This document shows positions 1 through 8,023 of a stretch of DNA of 63,288 nt, one piece after another. The stretch covers positions 1 through 63,288 of the forward strand of contig JBFLWV010000058.1 of the NCBI GenBank assembly GCA_040757655.1, read 5' to 3'. Each line of letters opens with the position of its first letter. Within the stretch, counting starts at the first letter, position 1. The notes below the pieces were generated by a model. That model saw only the letters and a list, made by a program, of their open reading frames with translations, had not been told where the DNA came from and searched no databases. The translations under genes were made by a program, and so were the position numbers. Origin of the DNA: 2-02-FULL-49-11 sp040757655 (GTDB lineage: Bacteria > Patescibacteriota > Patescibacteriia > 2-02-FULL-49-11).

Positions 1-151
1 ATCCCTCTTGAGGACTTTTTCAACTGACATCATACGATTTTGTGTTGATTTTAATAATTGCTTTGTATTTTCAAGACCTTGCTATCCTTAATTTTATCAA
101 AATAACCTAATTCGCAACAGGTCTATTAATATCTTAATGGAAGGGAGGAAG

Positions 152-192
152 GGACATTATTTTCTCGGTCGAGAAAATAATTGTCCTTTTTA
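152..192 (+). terminator. Strong hairpin plus T-run
   Basis: A near-perfect inverted repeat: GGACATTATTTTCTC pairs with GAGAAAATAATTGTCC across a GGTC loop, with one bulged A. TTTTT follows. This is a good Rho-independent terminator for a plus-strand gene ending left of the window. No gene end is visible in bases 1-150, so the served gene is inferred. Confidence 0.55.
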
Positions 193-317
193 TTGTATGC
201 CATATCTTACCTTTTATTTCTTTAAATCTTATTATACTTGCCAAATCTCTCTCTCTGCTAAAGTGGGATAGTAAAAAGATGTTTGTCAAAAAAGTTCATG
301 AAAGGAGGTGATGAAAG

Positions 318-512
318 ATGGGATTCTGGTCTTGGATTTTAGGACAGGATAAGGAGGTAGAGCTTTTCTACCTCTTCAAAAGCAATCCGACTGTAAGTGG
401 GCCAGACCGGACACCTCACCAGCGCGAGCGGCCCGAGAATCTACCCAATGGTTATGTCATTGGGTCTAGGATGGTGTCGCCAAGAAAGGCGGAAAAGCTC
501 GTGGGAAGGTGA
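318..512 (+). CDS. Small unrecognised ORF with maximal Shine-Dalgarno, or a structured RNA
   Basis: A 64-residue ORF preceded by AAAGGAGGTGA, an 11-base full match to the usual 16S anti-Shine-Dalgarno, 7 bases before the ATG. It starts MGFWSWILGQ and resembles no family I know. The transcript would be bounded by a TATACT box near 232 and a terminator at 520-551. Inside are hairpins GAGGTAG/CTACCTC (354-374) and CCCAATG/CATTGGG (about 442-460). It may be a real small protein, a leader peptide, or a structured RNA that happens to carry an ORF. A second unit of similar design lies at 14087. No homology claim is made. Confidence 0.35.
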   Translation: MGFWSWILGQDKEVELFYLFKSNPTVSGPDRTPHQRERPENLPNGYVIGSRMVSPRKAEKLVGR

Positions 513-519
513 CGGTGAA

Positions 520-551
520 GGCGAGGGCTATCAACCCCCGCCTGATTTTTT
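520..551 (+). terminator. Rho-independent terminator
   Basis: GGCGAGGG and CCCCCGCC form a GC-rich stem around CTATCAA and are followed by TGATTTTTT. It lies just after the stop of the small ORF at 318-512, which supports a short independent transcript there. Confidence 0.6.
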
Positions 552-605
552 AAAGAAAACCAAAGAAGCACCAAAATTTGATGCTCCTTATGCTATCAGT
601 GTTTG

Positions 606-733
606 ATCTGCGACGCTACAACCGATTAACATTCTATAGCGTGGCAGCTGGTCTGCCACCACGGTGTCGGAGACGAGCCCCCGTAGGAGAGCAAAGCACC
701 CTACGGGGCAAGTCCGACGCTACAGGCGGTTGG
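606..733. repeat. Dispersed TGTAGCGT / ACGGGGC-core palindromic repeat, copy 1
   Basis: Nested inverted repeats: TAGCGTGGCAG with CTGCCACC, and GTCGGA with TCCGACGCTACA, enclosing a core that pairs CCCCGTAGG with CCTACGGGG. Related copies lie at 14350, 37632, 41730 and 59566, with a diverged one at 30070. Here it separates convergent genes and could also end transcription. Confidence 0.75.
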
Positions 734-741
734 AGTATTTG

Positions 742-2253
742 TTATCCTAAGCTCCTTCTTAAAATCCCGCTGGCGGTGATGAGGAAGGTCGCCTTTTTAC
801 GATTACGGAGTAAGGGGAGGAGTCTCTTAGCGAGCTGATAGTGTTTTTTCTCCCTCGCGGTTTGGGGGCCGAGGATCACGCCGAAAATTTTCTCTATTTG
901 CACGATATCTTCCATTATTTTATTCCAATTACGGTTGTGCTGTGCCAATTTCTTCACGTTTTCCTTATTAAGATATTTTCCCGCCTCGATGAGATTGCTC
1001 TTTATATTCACGTAATATTTTTCAAGCAGTGAGCGTTCCTTATCAGTGAGTCGTTTAAGCGTCACTCCTGTGCCAATGAATTCCGGAGGAATCCCAAGCG
1101 AGTAAAATGCCGCGGTAAAGTTAATCGCGCGCGGGAGAGAGAGCGCGCCCATTCTGCGCTGATAGGCAAGGAAGCCGACATGCAGGCGGCGTTCGCGCCG
1201 CGCCGGTACTGCGCCAAATAGCGGCTCTACATCACGTATGACTCCTGCGAGAGTGGTTTGGTATGCGGTTTCAAACTTTTTGGCAAGTTTGTGGAGTTTT
1301 TGGATTTCGTTAGGAGGGATAACGCGTGCACGGGTAGCAGGAAGATGACGATTAAGATAGGCAATCGCCCTTTTCACCTGCAGCAGCGGGTAATCGTAGC
1401 GGAACGCAGATTGGATGGTGACGGTTTTCACGCCCGCATATTCTTTAATAAATTCTTTGCAGGATGCGGGAGAAAGCCCTCCACGGAATACGAGACTCCC
1501 CACACCAATGATGGGAAATACGGGAATGCCTGTCTCTTTGGTGAAGGAGCGCATTTCCGAGAGCGCGATTTTATTTGCGATCATCGTGGCGGGAAGGCCG
1601 GAGACGAGTGCGGGATCGGAGCGCGCGAGAAAGACGCGCAAAGAGCGGGGCCGCGCGCGGAAATACCGTGCGTGCATCCGCACATATTCCCGCAGTAGTT
1701 TTCCCACGCCGATTTGGTGTTCGATGCCCTCTAAAAGCGGAATGACCTGCAAGTGCTCATTGTTGCGGTAAGAGAAATGGTCGAACGCCTGCGATTTGAA
1801 ACGCGCGAGTTTCCGGAATGAGCGTTCGATGTAGATCAGCTGTTCCGCACGTTCGGTGAGCGGAAGGATAACTTCGAACAAGGGCGGGTAGTGGAATTTA
1901 AGATCCCGCGCAAAGTCCTCGCTGGTGAGGATGACAAGCAGCGCGCGCAGGAGCCCGTAGCCTTTTTCGTGCCAGATGTTGGGGAGGCGGAAGGTGAGGA
2001 AGACGTCCTTTCCGAGTTGTCGGCGTTTAAAAAAGTCGCGGTATCCGTAAAAAAATTTATCAATCACTGCCTCGTCTGCGTGTCTGCCTTCCCAGTCCCA
2101 CATGAATTCTTCCGCGCCAAGGTCGCGGAAGCTCGACATACTTTCTTCCACTTCTTCCAAAGAGCTCACAAACCCATCGCCGTCGCGTTCCCAATAGGGT
2201 GCGGCGGCATTGTCAGGATGCTGGGTGGCCATGGTGGAGGGGATTTTGCGCAT
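742..2253 (-). CDS. ppcA: Phosphoenolpyruvate carboxylase, archaeal type
   Basis: Carboxylates phosphoenolpyruvate to oxaloacetate in the cytoplasm, an anaplerotic step. The chosen Met (MRKIPSTMATQHPDN) gives 503 residues, normal for the short archaeal-type family and about half the length of bacterial Ppc. The family signature TMATQHPDN is at residues 7-15, followed by EEFMWDWEGRHADEAV, LTFRLPNIWHEKG and SAFRYDYPLLQVKR. An open frame runs further upstream to 2382, but it is Arg-rich, repeat-derived and precedes the conserved start. No other carbon-metabolism gene is adjacent. The gene is convergent with the small unit at 318 and divergent from the NYN gene. The assignment is firm; the physiological role in a reduced CPR-like metabolism is inferred. 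Confidence 0.88.
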   Translation of the reverse strand: MRKIPSTMATQHPDNAAAPYWERDGDGFVSSLEEVEESMSSFRDLGAEEFMWDWEGRHADEAVIDKFFYGYRDFFKRRQLGKDVFLTFRLPNIWHEKGYGLLRALLVILTSEDFARDLKFHYPPLFEVILPLTERAEQLIYIERSFRKLARFKSQAFDHFSYRNNEHLQVIPLLEGIEHQIGVGKLLREYVRMHARYFRARPRSLRVFLARSDPALVSGLPATMIANKIALSEMRSFTKETGIPVFPIIGVGSLVFRGGLSPASCKEFIKEYAGVKTVTIQSAFRYDYPLLQVKRAIAYLNRHLPATRARVIPPNEIQKLHKLAKKFETAYQTTLAGVIRDVEPLFGAVPARRERRLHVGFLAYQRRMGALSLPRAINFTAAFYSLGIPPEFIGTGVTLKRLTDKERSLLEKYYVNIKSNLIEAGKYLNKENVKKLAQHNRNWNKIMEDIVQIEKIFGVILGPQTAREKKHYQLAKRLLPLLRNRKKATFLITASGILRRSLG

Positions 2254-2721
2254 ACAGAGTCGTTCGGGTTCGACATTGGCAAACACGCGTCCCCGCCTCC
2301 TGCGCGGCGGGGCGCTCCGCCTCGCCAGCCCGATCCGCCTTCGGCGGAACCATGCTCGGGCTAACTGCGGAGGGTTTGCCAAATTGCCGAACCCTCACTA
2401 AAGAGAAGTGTTTTTGAGAATATTAAGTTTTTAACTCATTGATAAACGTATGTGGTTTTAGTAGTTGTTAGTAGTTTTGTCAAAAGGTACCACTTACGGT
2501 ATAGTAACTATACCTTATTTTATTATTCTCGCATAATTCCGCGTTACTATCCGCGTTTATCTGCTTCTATTGAATATGTGATGTTACGCACGAGAATAAA
2601 TCTTAATTGGACGGAATCTTCTATTTGAGCCAAATTTTGATCTTACGCAAGCGGTATTGGCTGATTTGAAAAATGGCTTGTGTTAGCAACATTTGAATTT
2701 TTCTGCGTAACATCAGTGAAT
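2254..2721. other. Divergent intergenic region with a palindrome
   Basis: No gene seen. It separates ppcA (-) from the NYN gene (+) and must hold both promoters. It contains a GC-rich repeat (2283-2350), the perfect palindrome GGTATAG-TAA-CTATACC (2498-2514), and a degenerate copy of the GCGGAT/ACGCAGA repeat family around 2540-2580. Confidence 0.6.
2498..2514. promoter_or_regulatory. Candidate operator palindrome
   Basis: GGTATAG, a TAA spacer, then CTATACC: a perfect 7+7 dyad in the divergent promoter region. The size suits a small dimeric regulator. No regulator is identified. Confidence 0.3.
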
Positions 2722-3783
2722 ATGATAAAAATAATGATATTCATTGACGGCACATGGTTGTATTCAAATATCCCTTCTTTGCGAGAAACATACGGGCAGG
2801 AGGATTTCCATATTGATTTCGGCAAACTCCCCATCGTGCTCACGCGAGAGGTGAGCAGGCTCGCGGGAGCGGAAGAGGTTGATCTGGTGCGTACGCACCT
2901 TTTTGGCAGCTACGCGTCAAACTATGATTTGCGTGACGATGAAGCGGTGCAGCGCCGACGCGATTTTTTCCTCATGCTCAAGGAAGAGTACCATTATGAG
3001 CTAGAGCTCTACGCAATCAATTACATGGGTAGGCGTTTGCGGAAGGCGGATCGCGATCCCGAGGATGCGTTTGAAGCGAAAGAAAAGTGCGTGGACATTT
3101 CACTTGCTGCTACCATGCTTTATGCTGCCGCGCTTCCCCATGTGTATGACGTGGCGATTGTGGTGACCGGGGATGGCGATTTCGTGCCGGTGCTGCAGCG
3201 GGTGAGGCTTTTGGGCAAACGCGTGGCGATTGCGAGTATTAGGAGCAGTTGTGCCTCTGATCTTTCTGATCCGCACGACCCCAGTAGGGTGAAAGACTTC
3301 GATACGATCTGGATTGATGACTTATTGAAAGAATTGGAGCTCACGTTCGAGCCGCACCAGTTGAGATGCGAGTCACCCATCCATAAAGGGAAAAGGGAGG
3401 TTTGGACCACTTTTTATCCGCGGAAGGGGCAGCGGTTTTATTGCGACACCTGCCGCACGGAATTCTTGGAGCAGAAGCAAATGGCGCAGGAGGAATACGT
3501 GAGTGATAGGATTACCCAAGCAGAGGAAGATGAGCGGTTTGAGGAAGTGTATACCCCTCCTACCTTAACCGGAGAATTAAGGAAGAAAGTGCCTGAGCGT
3601 GGTTTTGGGTTTATTAAGGCAGGCGACGGGAATGACTACTTTTTCCATTTTACTGACTGTACGAATGGCACCCATTTCGAAGATTTGGAGGAAGGCGCAC
3701 TTCTTGATTTTGAAGTAAAAAAAGAGCCTTCCTTCGGTAAGGCAGGCGCGGCGCAAAATGTGCGGTCGCATCGTTCGGGGTAA
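2722..3783 (+). CDS. NYN-domain (LabA/DUF88-like) protein with C-terminal cold-shock domain
   Basis: About 353 residues from the second Met (MIKIMIFIDGTWLY), where the NYN fold begins. Residues 1-190 carry the PIN-like NYN acidic sites: IFIDGTW, then CVDISLAATM, then VVTGDGDFVPVLQRV, as in predicted metal-dependent RNases. A possible zinc pair (YCDTCRTEF) follows near 240. The last 65 residues form a cold-shock/S1-like OB fold (ERGFGFIKAGDGNDYFFHF), an RNA-binding module. The architecture suggests a ribonuclease with its own RNA-binding domain. It stands alone, divergent from ppcA. Domain calls are firm; substrate and activity are inferred. Confidence 0.8.
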   Translation: MIKIMIFIDGTWLYSNIPSLRETYGQEDFHIDFGKLPIVLTREVSRLAGAEEVDLVRTHLFGSYASNYDLRDDEAVQRRRDFFLMLKEEYHYELELYAINYMGRRLRKADRDPEDAFEAKEKCVDISLAATMLYAAALPHVYDVAIVVTGDGDFVPVLQRVRLLGKRVAIASIRSSCASDLSDPHDPSRVKDFDTIWIDDLLKELELTFEPHQLRCESPIHKGKREVWTTFYPRKGQRFYCDTCRTEFLEQKQMAQEEYVSDRITQAEEDERFEEVYTPPTLTGELRKKVPERGFGFIKAGDGNDYFFHFTDCTNGTHFEDLEEGALLDFEVKKEPSFGKAGAAQNVRSHRSG

Positions 3784-3789
3784 CACGAT

Positions 3790-3900
3790 TTTCTTGTTGC
3801 GGAACTCGGCTCCGCCTTCGCTCCGCTTCGGCGAGACCATCCCGCTCAGCCACCATCCTAATCAACTCCAGCTGAGCGGGACTGCCTCAGACAATCCTCA
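3790..3900. repeat. GC-rich hairpin repeat
   Basis: CCCGCTCAGC (3841-3850) is matched exactly by GCTGAGCGGG (3871-3880), a 10-bp stem with a 20-base loop, preceded by CTCCGCCTTCGCTCCGC-type sequence also seen upstream of ppcA. It lies after the NYN gene and may end its transcript. Confidence 0.5.
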
Positions 3901-3938
3901 CTGCGAAAATCGATTACCCCTCACTCATAAGAGTGACG

Positions 3939-4334
3939 TTACCGTGTGTAGCCCAAGCATTCTAATTCTTGTTCAATTTCGGTGGGAAGTGGAATTGCTT
4001 CCCTCACGGGGCTTTTACCCGGATAGCGCCACGCGGTAATGACGGTGCGTGTCCCTTTCTTATCTTGATACATCACCCAGATTTCCTGCATAGTCGCAGA
4101 TTTATGCAGATTAGACGCAGATTTACGCAGAGCGTGCTGTGTGTGTTTATATTTAGTGATTGATTGCATAGCTGCAATAGTGTTAGGCGCTATGCCCTTT
4201 TCTATGCGTGTGGGATATTTTATTACGCGTTTTATGCGGGATTCACTCAACCCATAGAAGCGCATTTTTTCCTTCACGTGCAGGGTCCATTTGAGGGTTG
4301 GTGGTTGGGGAAGGGGGTTGGTCTTTGTTTGCAT
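3939..4334 (-). CDS. Small unknown protein, DUF4258-like
   Basis: 131 residues. The core reads HVKEKMRFYGLSESRIKRVI, then P-x-R-I-E-K-G, and later EIWVMYQDKKGTRTVITAWRYPG. This layout resembles small DUF4258/BrnT-like proteins, some of which are toxins; that link is tentative. Residues of about 70-85 (ALRKSASNLHKSATM) are encoded by a degenerate ACGCAGATTTA-type tandem repeat (4094-4136), so part of the protein is repeat-derived. No antitoxin-like partner is adjacent. Confidence 0.5.
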   Translation of the reverse strand: MQTKTNPLPQPPTLKWTLHVKEKMRFYGLSESRIKRVIKYPTRIEKGIAPNTIAAMQSITKYKHTQHALRKSASNLHKSATMQEIWVMYQDKKGTRTVITAWRYPGKSPVREAIPLPTEIEQELECLGYTR

Positions 4335-4362
4335 GGTTCAACGCGGATAGGACGTATAAGAT

Positions 4363-4407
4363 GAAGAGGATGAATAGGTCTTAAGAGGGCGAAGAGGATG
4401 AATAGGT
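4363..4407. repeat. 17-bp direct repeat
   Basis: GAAGAGGATGAATAGGT occurs exactly at 4363-4379 and 4391-4407, 28 bases apart, downstream of the TPM gene stop. It is a short local duplication between two minus-strand genes. Confidence 0.6.
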
Positions 4408-4432
4408 GGGTATGATGGATTGTTGGTTATCG

Positions 4433-5338
4433 TTACCATTTTCCTGATGCTCCTCCCCCACCTGATATACCGCCGCCGAATCCCCCAAATCCGCCGCCAC
4501 CTCCGCCAAATCCGCCTCCAAAGAATCCCCCGCCTGAACGCCACCACGTGGTGGGAAGGCCTTTCTTGGCGCGTGCTTGATAATTCCTGGAGAGAATAAA
4601 GTCCAAACCAAGGCCAAAAAGCCCTAATGCTATTGCACCAATAATCACCGAGCCCAACATTCCTCCGAGCACTCCGCCTCCCACAGCGCCGATGACACCT
4701 CCTGGCCACCAGCGTTTGCTGCGCGCAAGGAAGCTACCGAGATATATGATAAAGATAATGAGTAGGTAGACGATCTGACTGTTCAATTTTATGTTGTGCG
4801 ACGGTGTTTCCTCCACGAGCGTGGGTTCTCCTTTCAATTCTCCTAAAATAGCCTCCACTGCACTTTGAAGTCCTGCGCCGTATTGTTCCTTTTGAAATGC
4901 GGGTGCCATTATGTCGCGTATGATCCTACCTGCTTTCGCATCATTTATGACCGGTTCTAAGCCGTAGCCCACTTCAATGCGCACGGCGCGGTCTTCCTTT
5001 GCCACCAGGATAAGGAGGCCATTATCTTTTTCTTTTTGCCCAATGCCCCATTGCTCAAACAGCTTGACCGCATAGTCTTCGATCGGTTCTCCTTCTAATG
5101 AAGGGATAGTCACCACGGCGATTTCATCGCCTGTTTGTTGTTTGAAATCGGAAAGTGTCGCTTCAAGCGTTTGCTTCTCTTCAGAAGTAAGGAGTTGAGC
5201 CGCGTCGGTGACGAAACTTTGGGGGGAAGGATACGTAGCTGCTTGGATTACCGCAAAGGGTAACACAACAAGAGTCATCGCGAGAACGATGACTCGAGCA
5301 TTGTGCACGAGAAGCTTTTTTGCAGAGAAAATATTCAT
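4433..5338 (-). CDS. TPM-domain protein with Gly-rich tail
   Basis: 301 residues. A signal peptide or anchor (residues 10-34) is followed by a TPM domain (38-180: DAAQLLTSEEKQTLE, DNGLLILVAKEDRAVRIEVGYGLE). Two hydrophobic segments follow near 190-250, and then a Gly-rich tail ending in GGGGASGKW. TPM domains are known in envelope proteins and in a plant PSII phosphatase; function in bacteria is poorly defined. It sits 52 bases downstream of lemA, a pairing often seen in bacteria, and is probably co-transcribed with it. Expected at the membrane with the TPM domain outside. Confidence 0.82.
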   Translation of the reverse strand: MNIFSAKKLLVHNARVIVLAMTLVVLPFAVIQAATYPSPQSFVTDAAQLLTSEEKQTLEATLSDFKQQTGDEIAVVTIPSLEGEPIEDYAVKLFEQWGIGQKEKDNGLLILVAKEDRAVRIEVGYGLEPVINDAKAGRIIRDIMAPAFQKEQYGAGLQSAVEAILGELKGEPTLVEETPSHNIKLNSQIVYLLIIFIIYLGSFLARSKRWWPGGVIGAVGGGVLGGMLGSVIIGAIALGLFGLGLDFILSRNYQARAKKGLPTTWWRSGGGFFGGGFGGGGGGFGGFGGGISGGGGASGKW

Positions 5339-5390
5339 GCTATAACTCCTCCCGACCTCCTCTTATCATACGAGAAGGGGAAAAGTGGAG

Positions 5391-5951
5391 TTATTCGGTA
5401 AAATTCACCTGCGGCGCAGTTTCCGCGCCTGTGGTCGCTTCGAAATACGTCCGCGCATTAAATCCGAAGACCCGCGCAAAGAGATTGGTGGGGAAACGCA
5501 GGATCATGGTGTTGTAATCACGTACCTTTTCGTTAAAACGTCCACGCTCTACTGCCACACGGTTTTCGGTCCCAGCGAGCTCATCCATAAGCGCGGTAAC
5601 ATTTTCTGCAGAACGCAATTGCGGATAATTCTCCACCACCACCAAGAGCCGCGCAAGAGCGGATTCAACCTCTCCTGCAGCCTGGGCTTTTTGGTCTACC
5701 GTGGTTGCGCCTGCATAGCGGGAGCGCGCGTCCGCGAGTTTCCCGAACACCTCCTGTTCTTGTTCAAAGATGCCTTTTACCGATTCCACGAGATTTGGGA
5801 TAAGGTCAAAACGCCTCTGGTATTGGGTTTCCACCTGTGCCCATTGGCTATCAATAGCTTGGGATGCGGTCACGAGTCGGTTGTAGACGGAAACGCCTCC
5901 GGCGGTAAGAATAACGACGATGGCGAGGATGAGGATGGTTGATCGTTTCAT
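5391..5951 (-). CDS. lemA: LemA family protein
   Basis: 186 residues with one N-terminal transmembrane helix (ILILAIVVILTAGGVSVYNRL) and a helical LemA body, including the characteristic VETQYQRRFDLIPNLVESVKG. The exact role of LemA proteins is unknown; they are membrane-anchored four-helix proteins. The gene leads a lemA-TPM pair. A TATAAC box about 25 bases upstream of the ATG could be its -10 element. Confidence 0.88.
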   Translation of the reverse strand: MKRSTILILAIVVILTAGGVSVYNRLVTASQAIDSQWAQVETQYQRRFDLIPNLVESVKGIFEQEQEVFGKLADARSRYAGATTVDQKAQAAGEVESALARLLVVVENYPQLRSAENVTALMDELAGTENRVAVERGRFNEKVRDYNTMILRFPTNLFARVFGFNARTYFEATTGAETAPQVNFTE

Positions 5952-6025
5952 ATAAAAAATGGTTACATTGTTATACTAGTAGTGTTATCTGGCAGTGTGA
6001 TGCTGAGATATAATAACACATTTTA

Positions 6026-7810
6026 TTAAAATCCTACAAACTCGATTTCTGGTTCGAGGTGTATGCCAGTTTTTTTTACAATTTCCTCGCGGATGAAATT
6101 GATGAGTGAAAGCACATCCTCCGCTGTTGCTTGTACTGTCCCTGTTGATTGTAAAAAGTTACCGTGGAAGGAAGAGATTTGTGCGGTGCGGAGCGTGGTG
6201 CTAAGGCCAATGAACCGGTCAATGTTGGCGCCTGCGGAGATGGGTACATGGTGCGCTGCCGCATCTTGTGGGGGTATGTTTTTGAATGTACAGCCCGCGG
6301 TGCCCGCGGCGGTTTGCGTGGTATTTTTGTACCGCTGCCATGCATTAAAATATTCATTAAACTCTTGCCAGAGCAAATCATCTGCTTTGGGAAGCTGGAG
6401 GGTTACTTCCCACACTAACCAGTCTTTTTGATGCTGGAGTATGCTGCGGTCATAGCTGAACGCAAAGCGGTCATGCGGCCATATCTCGGTGATGCCGGTG
6501 CGGCGGTTGAATACTGTTACCTCTTTTACATAGCGGCCGAAGTTGTCGGAGCCGCCGTGGACGTTATTACGCAAGGCGCCGCCCACCCGCGCCGGGATAC
6601 CGAAGAATGATTCCAATCCGACCAGCTTTGCCTGGTGGGTTTTTAGCACAAGCTGTTGGAGAGACGTTCCCGCGCCTGCGCGTACTTCGACGAGCGGCAA
6701 GGTTGAGGGTGCGTTTGGTTTTTGCGGAGGTGTGGGACGGTTTTCGTTGCTGTGGCTCCATCGTGCCGCGTCCTTATCTGGAGTATTGCCTACATCCGCG
6801 AGCAAAGGCTGCTCCTTACTCTTAACTCCAATCGTTATATCATTATTGGCAAGTTGCAGCACGACGCCTCTCCATCCCTGATCTGAAAAAAGAATGTTGG
6901 ATCCGCCGCCAAGGATGAAGAGGGGGATATTGAGTTCGCGGCAGGCGGTGCAGATTGTTTGAATATCCTCAAGAGTTTTAGGAGTTACGAAATAGTCTGC
7001 AGGTCCTCCCAAACGGAAGGTGGTTTTAAGGCTTAAGGGAACAGCGCGAGCAAACCATTCTTTTGAGCCGAAACGGCGTACAAGCTCTTTCCCCGCTTCC
7101 GCTTGGTAGGATCCAAGAGGAGTGATATTGGTTCCTTCAAGGGAAGTGTTGCGGTAATGCGGGTCAGGGGAGATTTTTTTTGGGGCAATGCGCAAGAATT
7201 TTTTTATAGCAGCAATGAAGGAACGGCGTTGGGCGGGATTGCGGAGTACATGGAACGCGGTCGGTGCGACAGAAGTGAGGATAATGAGGAGAATAATAGG
7301 AATGAGATACCTATCCACGCCAGGTATGGTGTCACCCAGTAAATATCCCATATAAGAGATGCCCGCTGCCCAGAGCAGGGCGCCAACCACGTTATAGAAT
7401 AAAAATTGCCTGTACTGCATCCTGCCTACGCCCGCAAGGATCGGCGCAAAGGTGCGCACGATGGGCATGAAGCGCGCGAGGATGATGGTTTTGCCGCCAT
7501 GCCGTTCATAAAAACGCCGCGAGCGTTCTAGGTGGTCACGGTGGAACAGAAGTGAATCCTCGCGGGTAAAAATTTTTGGGCCTAATTTACGACCAAAGGT
7601 ATAGCCAACACTGTCACCGAATACCGCAGCCAGAAAGCAGAGCGGTACGAGGATGCGGATATCGAAAATATGCTGCGAAGCTAAAAAACCCGCGGTGAAG
7701 AGCAGGCTATCACCGGGGAAAAATGCGCCGATGAGCAAACCAGACTCGGAAAACACCACCGCAGCGAGACCGAGGTAACCAATGGATTCGATGAAATTTT
7801 GTAAATCCAT
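6026..7810 (-). CDS. murB: DedA-family membrane protein fused to MurB
   Basis: One continuous frame of 594 residues from the ATG (MDLQNFIESIG); the longer frame begins with TTG. Residues 1-200 are a DedA/SNARE-associated protein: SGLLIGAFFPGDSLLF, FGDSVGYTFGRKLG, ARFMPIVRTFAPILAG and several membrane helices. From about 235 it is UDP-N-acetylenolpyruvoylglucosamine reductase: LKTTFRLGGPADYFV, FAD-binding LFILGGGSNILFSD, FFGIPARVGGALRNN, SYDRSIL and a C-terminal LEPEIEF. The general-acid position, usually Ser in AGSxFKN, is Cys here (AGCTFKN). A Pro-rich insert lies in the FAD domain (about 6675-6815). The enzyme part makes UDP-MurNAc; tethering it to a DedA protein is unusual and could couple precursor synthesis to the membrane (inference). 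Confidence 0.85.
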   Translation of the reverse strand: MDLQNFIESIGYLGLAAVVFSESGLLIGAFFPGDSLLFTAGFLASQHIFDIRILVPLCFLAAVFGDSVGYTFGRKLGPKIFTREDSLLFHRDHLERSRRFYERHGGKTIILARFMPIVRTFAPILAGVGRMQYRQFLFYNVVGALLWAAGISYMGYLLGDTIPGVDRYLIPIILLIILTSVAPTAFHVLRNPAQRRSFIAAIKKFLRIAPKKISPDPHYRNTSLEGTNITPLGSYQAEAGKELVRRFGSKEWFARAVPLSLKTTFRLGGPADYFVTPKTLEDIQTICTACRELNIPLFILGGGSNILFSDQGWRGVVLQLANNDITIGVKSKEQPLLADVGNTPDKDAARWSHSNENRPTPPQKPNAPSTLPLVEVRAGAGTSLQQLVLKTHQAKLVGLESFFGIPARVGGALRNNVHGGSDNFGRYVKEVTVFNRRTGITEIWPHDRFAFSYDRSILQHQKDWLVWEVTLQLPKADDLLWQEFNEYFNAWQRYKNTTQTAAGTAGCTFKNIPPQDAAAHHVPISAGANIDRFIGLSTTLRTAQISSFHGNFLQSTGTVQATAEDVLSLINFIREEIVKKTGIHLEPEIEFVGF

Positions 7811-7828
7811 ATAGGATGAGTGGTAATT

Positions 7829-8020
7829 CAAATTTCAAAACCCAAATGTCAAATAAAATCCTAATAACCAATATGAACTCAAAACTCAAAAGGCAAAATT
7901 CAAAGGTTCAATTCAAAAATCAAAAGTTTTGGACTATGACTTGCAATTTTGACTTTTGACCTTTGACTTTTGAATGTAGGCTTGGGATTTTATTGGAAAT
8001 GTGAAATTGGGATTTAGGAT
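7829..8020. repeat. Heptamer-type hairpin repeat
   Basis: The left half is rich in AACTCAAAAGGCAAAATTCAA-type units and the right half carries their complement (TTTTGACTTTTGACCTTTGAC), so the single strand could fold into a long imperfect hairpin. It fills the gap between polA and dedA-murB. No gene is seen. Confidence 0.7.
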
Positions 8021-8023
8021 TTT

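Noticed and set aside
1..33. Possible start of a minus-strand gene (MMSVEKVLKRD) running off the left edge
   Set aside because: Only 11 codons lie in the window, no Shine-Dalgarno is visible, and neighbouring frames give equally protein-like but broken readings.
2254..2382. Arg-rich N-terminal extension of PEP carboxylase
   Set aside because: It is encoded by a GC-rich repeat and precedes the normal family start.
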